Below, in pieces: positions 62,202 through 64,000 of a stretch of 64,000 nt of DNA. The DNA comes from Falsigemmobacter faecalis. GTDB lineage: Bacteria > Pseudomonadota > Alphaproteobacteria > Rhodobacterales > Rhodobacteraceae. Both the position numbers and the translations under genes were made by a program. Each line of letters opens with the position of its first letter. Positions within the stretch are counted from its first letter, which is position 1. Under the pieces are notes generated by a model. It worked only from the letters and a program-made list of their open reading frames with translations. It did no database searches and was not told where the DNA came from. Location: assembly GCF_003863335.1 (NCBI RefSeq), contig NZ_RRAZ01000011.1:1-64000 (forward strand). Direction: 5' to 3'.

Positions 62202-62603
62202 TTGTATCCCCGGCTCCGGCATTTCCGGCTTTTGCTGATTGTGGCCACCCTCAGCGGCTGCACGGCCAGCGTCGCCTATGACCCCTTTCCGACGCACAGC
62301 CATTGCCATCCGGGCGACCGGCGCTGTCATGGCGTGCGGCCTGTGCCGCATCCGGGCCATCCCGCCCGTCCGCCCGCCCATGTGCAGGTCTGGCACCAGC
62401 CCGGCCCCTCCGGCAGGCCGGCCGCGCACCGGCAGCCAGGGCATCATCCCGCGCAGAGGCCAAGGGATGCGCAGCTCTGGCACCCCACAGGATCCGCAGC
62501 CCTGCCCTCACACCCGGGGCCGCGTGGTGACGCGGGCCATGGCTACACAGGCAGTCGCGCCCCCGGCTATGGCTGGGGTGGTCCGCCGCGCCCGGGTATT
62601 TGA
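62202..62603 (+). CDS. Small histidine- and proline-rich lipoprotein
   Basis: A TTG at 62202 has GGAGG 5 bases upstream, so I prefer it to an ATG at 62190, which has none. The protein (133 residues) begins with a lipoprotein signal, LLLIVATLSGCTAS, with lipobox LSGC. The mature part is short, low in hydrophobic residues and rich in His, Pro, Gly and Arg (HPGHPARPPAHVQVWHQPGP and similar). No family is recognised. Histidine-rich outer-membrane lipoproteins can bind metals, but that is a guess. A good terminator follows. Confidence 0.6.
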   Translation: MYPRLRHFRLLLIVATLSGCTASVAYDPFPTHSHCHPGDRRCHGVRPVPHPGHPARPPAHVQVWHQPGPSGRPAAHRQPGHHPAQRPRDAQLWHPTGSAALPSHPGPRGDAGHGYTGSRAPGYGWGGPPRPGI

Positions 62604-62647
62604 TCCCCCGCAGCACCTCTGCGGATGAGCCGGAGGCCGGACAGCAA

Positions 62648-62682
62648 AACGCCGCCACAGATCCCTGCGGCGGCGTTTTTTT
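62648..62682 (+). terminator. Rho-independent terminator after the lipoprotein gene
   Basis: AACGCCGCC (62648-62656) and GGCGGCGTT (62669-62677) pair, followed by TTTTT. The minus strand also ends in TTTT, so it serves the convergent amidohydrolase gene as well (stop at 62695). Confidence 0.85.
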
Positions 62683-62694
62683 GTTGCTTAGTGA

Positions 62695-63858
62695 TCAGGC
62701 CAGCGGCTGTGCGCGCTCCACCAGACGGGCGAAGAAGCTGGCACCGATGGGGGCGGCTTCATCGTTGAAGTCATAGGCCGGGTGATGCAGGCCCGGGCCT
62801 TTGCCGGTGCCCATAAAGAGATAAGCGCCAGGACGGGCTTCGAGCATATAGCTGAAATCCTCGGCACCCATTTCGCGGGTCACGCGGGCGTCGACCAGAT
62901 CGGCGCCGGAGATTTCGCGGGCCACTTCCGCTGCGAAATCAGCCTTGGCGGCATCATTCACGGTGGGCGGATAGCCGCGCTCATAGGTCAGATCGATGCG
63001 GCAGCCATAGGCGGCGGCATGGCCTTCGATAATGGCGCGGATGCGGGCCTCGGCCATATCGCGGATCTCAGGGCTGAAGCTGCGGATGGTGGCGGTCATC
63101 ATCGCGGTTTCGGGGATGATATTGGTGGCCGTGCCGCCATGGATCTGGGTGACCGAGATCACCAGGCTGTCGTTCGGATCGGTGTTGCGCGACACGATGG
63201 TCTGCAGCGCCATTGCGATGCCGGTCACCGCGATCAGCGGATCGACCAGCTCATGCGGGTTGGCGGCATGGCCGCCTTTGCCCGAGACGGTCAGATAAAG
63301 CGTATCCACCGCCGCCATCAGCGGCCCCGGCGTGGTCACAAACTGCCCGAGCGGGCGGTTCGGCGCATTATGGATGCCGTAGACCTGGGCGATATTGAAG
63401 CGGTCCATGACCCCTTCTTTCACCATGACCTCACCGCCGCCGCCCTCTTCTTCGGCAGGCTGGAACATCAGCACGACTTTGCCGGCAAAGCGGCGGGTTT
63501 CGCTGAGGTATTTTGCCGCACCAAGCAGCATGGTCACATGGCCGTCATGGCCACAGGAATGCGCGCGCCCCTCAACGGTGGAAGCATGCTCTGCGCCGCT
63601 GGTCTCAATGATCGGCAGCGCGTCCATATCGGCGCGCAGCCCGATGACGGGCCCGGGTCCTGCGCCATTAATGACCGCCACGATGCCGGTCTTTGCGATG
63701 CCGGTGTGGATCTCATCGACGCCGATCTCACGCAGACGGGCTTCAATAAAAGCGGCGGTTTCAAAGCAGTCGAACTCCAGCTCAGGATGAGCGTGAAGGT
63801 GGCGGCGCCAGCCTTTCATCTCGTCGGCAAAGGCGGCAATCCGGTTCAAGACGGGCAT
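62695..63858 (-). CDS. M20 family amidohydrolase (hippurate hydrolase type)
   Basis: A 387-residue zinc peptidase of the M20D group. CGHDGHVTMLLGAAKYL carries metal-binding His and Asp, LMFQPAEEEGGGG the catalytic Glu pair, and GMGAEDFSYM-like MGAEDFSYMLEARPGAY is near the end. Such enzymes remove N-acyl groups from amino acids, such as benzoyl-glycine or N-acetyl amino acids; the exact substrate is unknown. It is divergent from mazG. Confidence 0.9.
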   Translation of the reverse strand: MPVLNRIAAFADEMKGWRRHLHAHPELEFDCFETAAFIEARLREIGVDEIHTGIAKTGIVAVINGAGPGPVIGLRADMDALPIIETSGAEHASTVEGRAHSCGHDGHVTMLLGAAKYLSETRRFAGKVVLMFQPAEEEGGGGEVMVKEGVMDRFNIAQVYGIHNAPNRPLGQFVTTPGPLMAAVDTLYLTVSGKGGHAANPHELVDPLIAVTGIAMALQTIVSRNTDPNDSLVISVTQIHGGTATNIIPETAMMTATIRSFSPEIRDMAEARIRAIIEGHAAAYGCRIDLTYERGYPPTVNDAAKADFAAEVAREISGADLVDARVTREMGAEDFSYMLEARPGAYLFMGTGKGPGLHHPAYDFNDEAAPIGASFFARLVERAQPLA

Positions 63859-63922
63859 GCGATAGACTCCTGGGGCCGTTCAGCGATATTCGGCACTGAC
63901 CGTATTAGCTGAGGCCCCGTCC

Positions 63923-64000
63923 ATGCAAAACCCCGCAGAGTCGCAACTCATCCATGACCGCAGCGCCGGAGTGGCCCGGCTTCTCGCCATTATGGAGGCT
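63923..64000 (+). CDS. mazG: Nucleoside triphosphate pyrophosphohydrolase MazG, N-terminal part (truncated by window edge)
   Basis: The first 26 codons of a gene run to the window end. SQLIHDRSAGVARLLAIMEA matches the start of MazG (pattern LIHDxxxGIARLLxIM), which hydrolyses NTPs including ppGpp-related or aberrant nucleotides. Only the start is seen, so this rests on one short stretch. Confidence 0.7.
   Translation, partial: MQNPAESQLIHDRSAGVARLLAIMEA

Overview
The window is a GC-rich stretch of an alphaproteobacterial chromosome, most likely from the family Rhodobacteraceae (Rhodobacter/Paracoccus-like). The reasons are: a CtrA gene directly downstream of SciP; the fabZ-lpxA-lpxI-lpxB order behind bamA-skp; the ethylmalonyl-CoA pathway genes mch and mcl2 next to the succinate dehydrogenase operon; a TorF-type porin; and family-typical small proteins (DUF982, DUF1153, DUF1289, DUF1737). 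Apart from the tail of an IS481-type transposase at the left edge, this is core chromosome. I saw no prophage, CRISPR array, tRNA or rRNA gene.

Layout. 1-0.4 kb: transposase tail and a gene-free stretch with two inverted repeats. 0.4-2.75 kb: the cell-cycle regulators ctrA and sciP, then mnmA. 2.7-15 kb (minus strand): a long envelope and growth block read as pyrH-frr-uppS-cdsA-dxr-rseP-(49-aa membrane protein)-bamA-skp-fabZ-lpxA-lpxI-lpxB, which links isoprenoid, phospholipid and lipid A synthesis with outer-membrane protein assembly. 15-25 kb: miaA, an orphan Tat-exported oligopeptide-type binding protein, an acyl-CoA synthetase, a BON-LysM protein, an ABC exporter, gdhA and three small genes. 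25-34 kb: sdhCDA, a family 61 glycosyltransferase, sdhB, a porin, then mch, DUF1737, NnrU-like and mcl2. 34-43 kb: a GFA protein, lpdA, a DUF924 protein, an MFS transporter, queA, a giant AsmA/DUF3971-type protein, a PrxQ/Bcp peroxiredoxin and a 24-aa membrane peptide. 43-48.4 kb: tatABC with a DUF815 ATPase, an Rrf2/NsrR-like regulator behind an FNR-type site, a cell-wall amidase and a ChaC-like cyclotransferase. 48.4-56 kb: a DUF2125 protein, then ccdA-hydrolase-P450, and RNase E. 56-64 kb: a DctB/DctD two-component pair, purQ, ccmI-ruvX-DUF1289, a small lipoprotein, an M20 amidohydrolase and the start of mazG.

The points most worth a second look are: a DctD-type response regulator whose AAA+ domain lacks the GAFTGA loop; a perfect 34-bp inverted repeat enclosing an FNR-type box in front of the NsrR-like gene; an uncharacterised ccdA-(membrane alpha/beta-hydrolase)-P450 operon; a glycosyltransferase inside the sdh operon; several tiny membrane-protein genes; and a tandem-repeat leader in front of a TTG-started lipoprotein gene. 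All assignments rest on reading the sequence and on motif knowledge; no database search was run.
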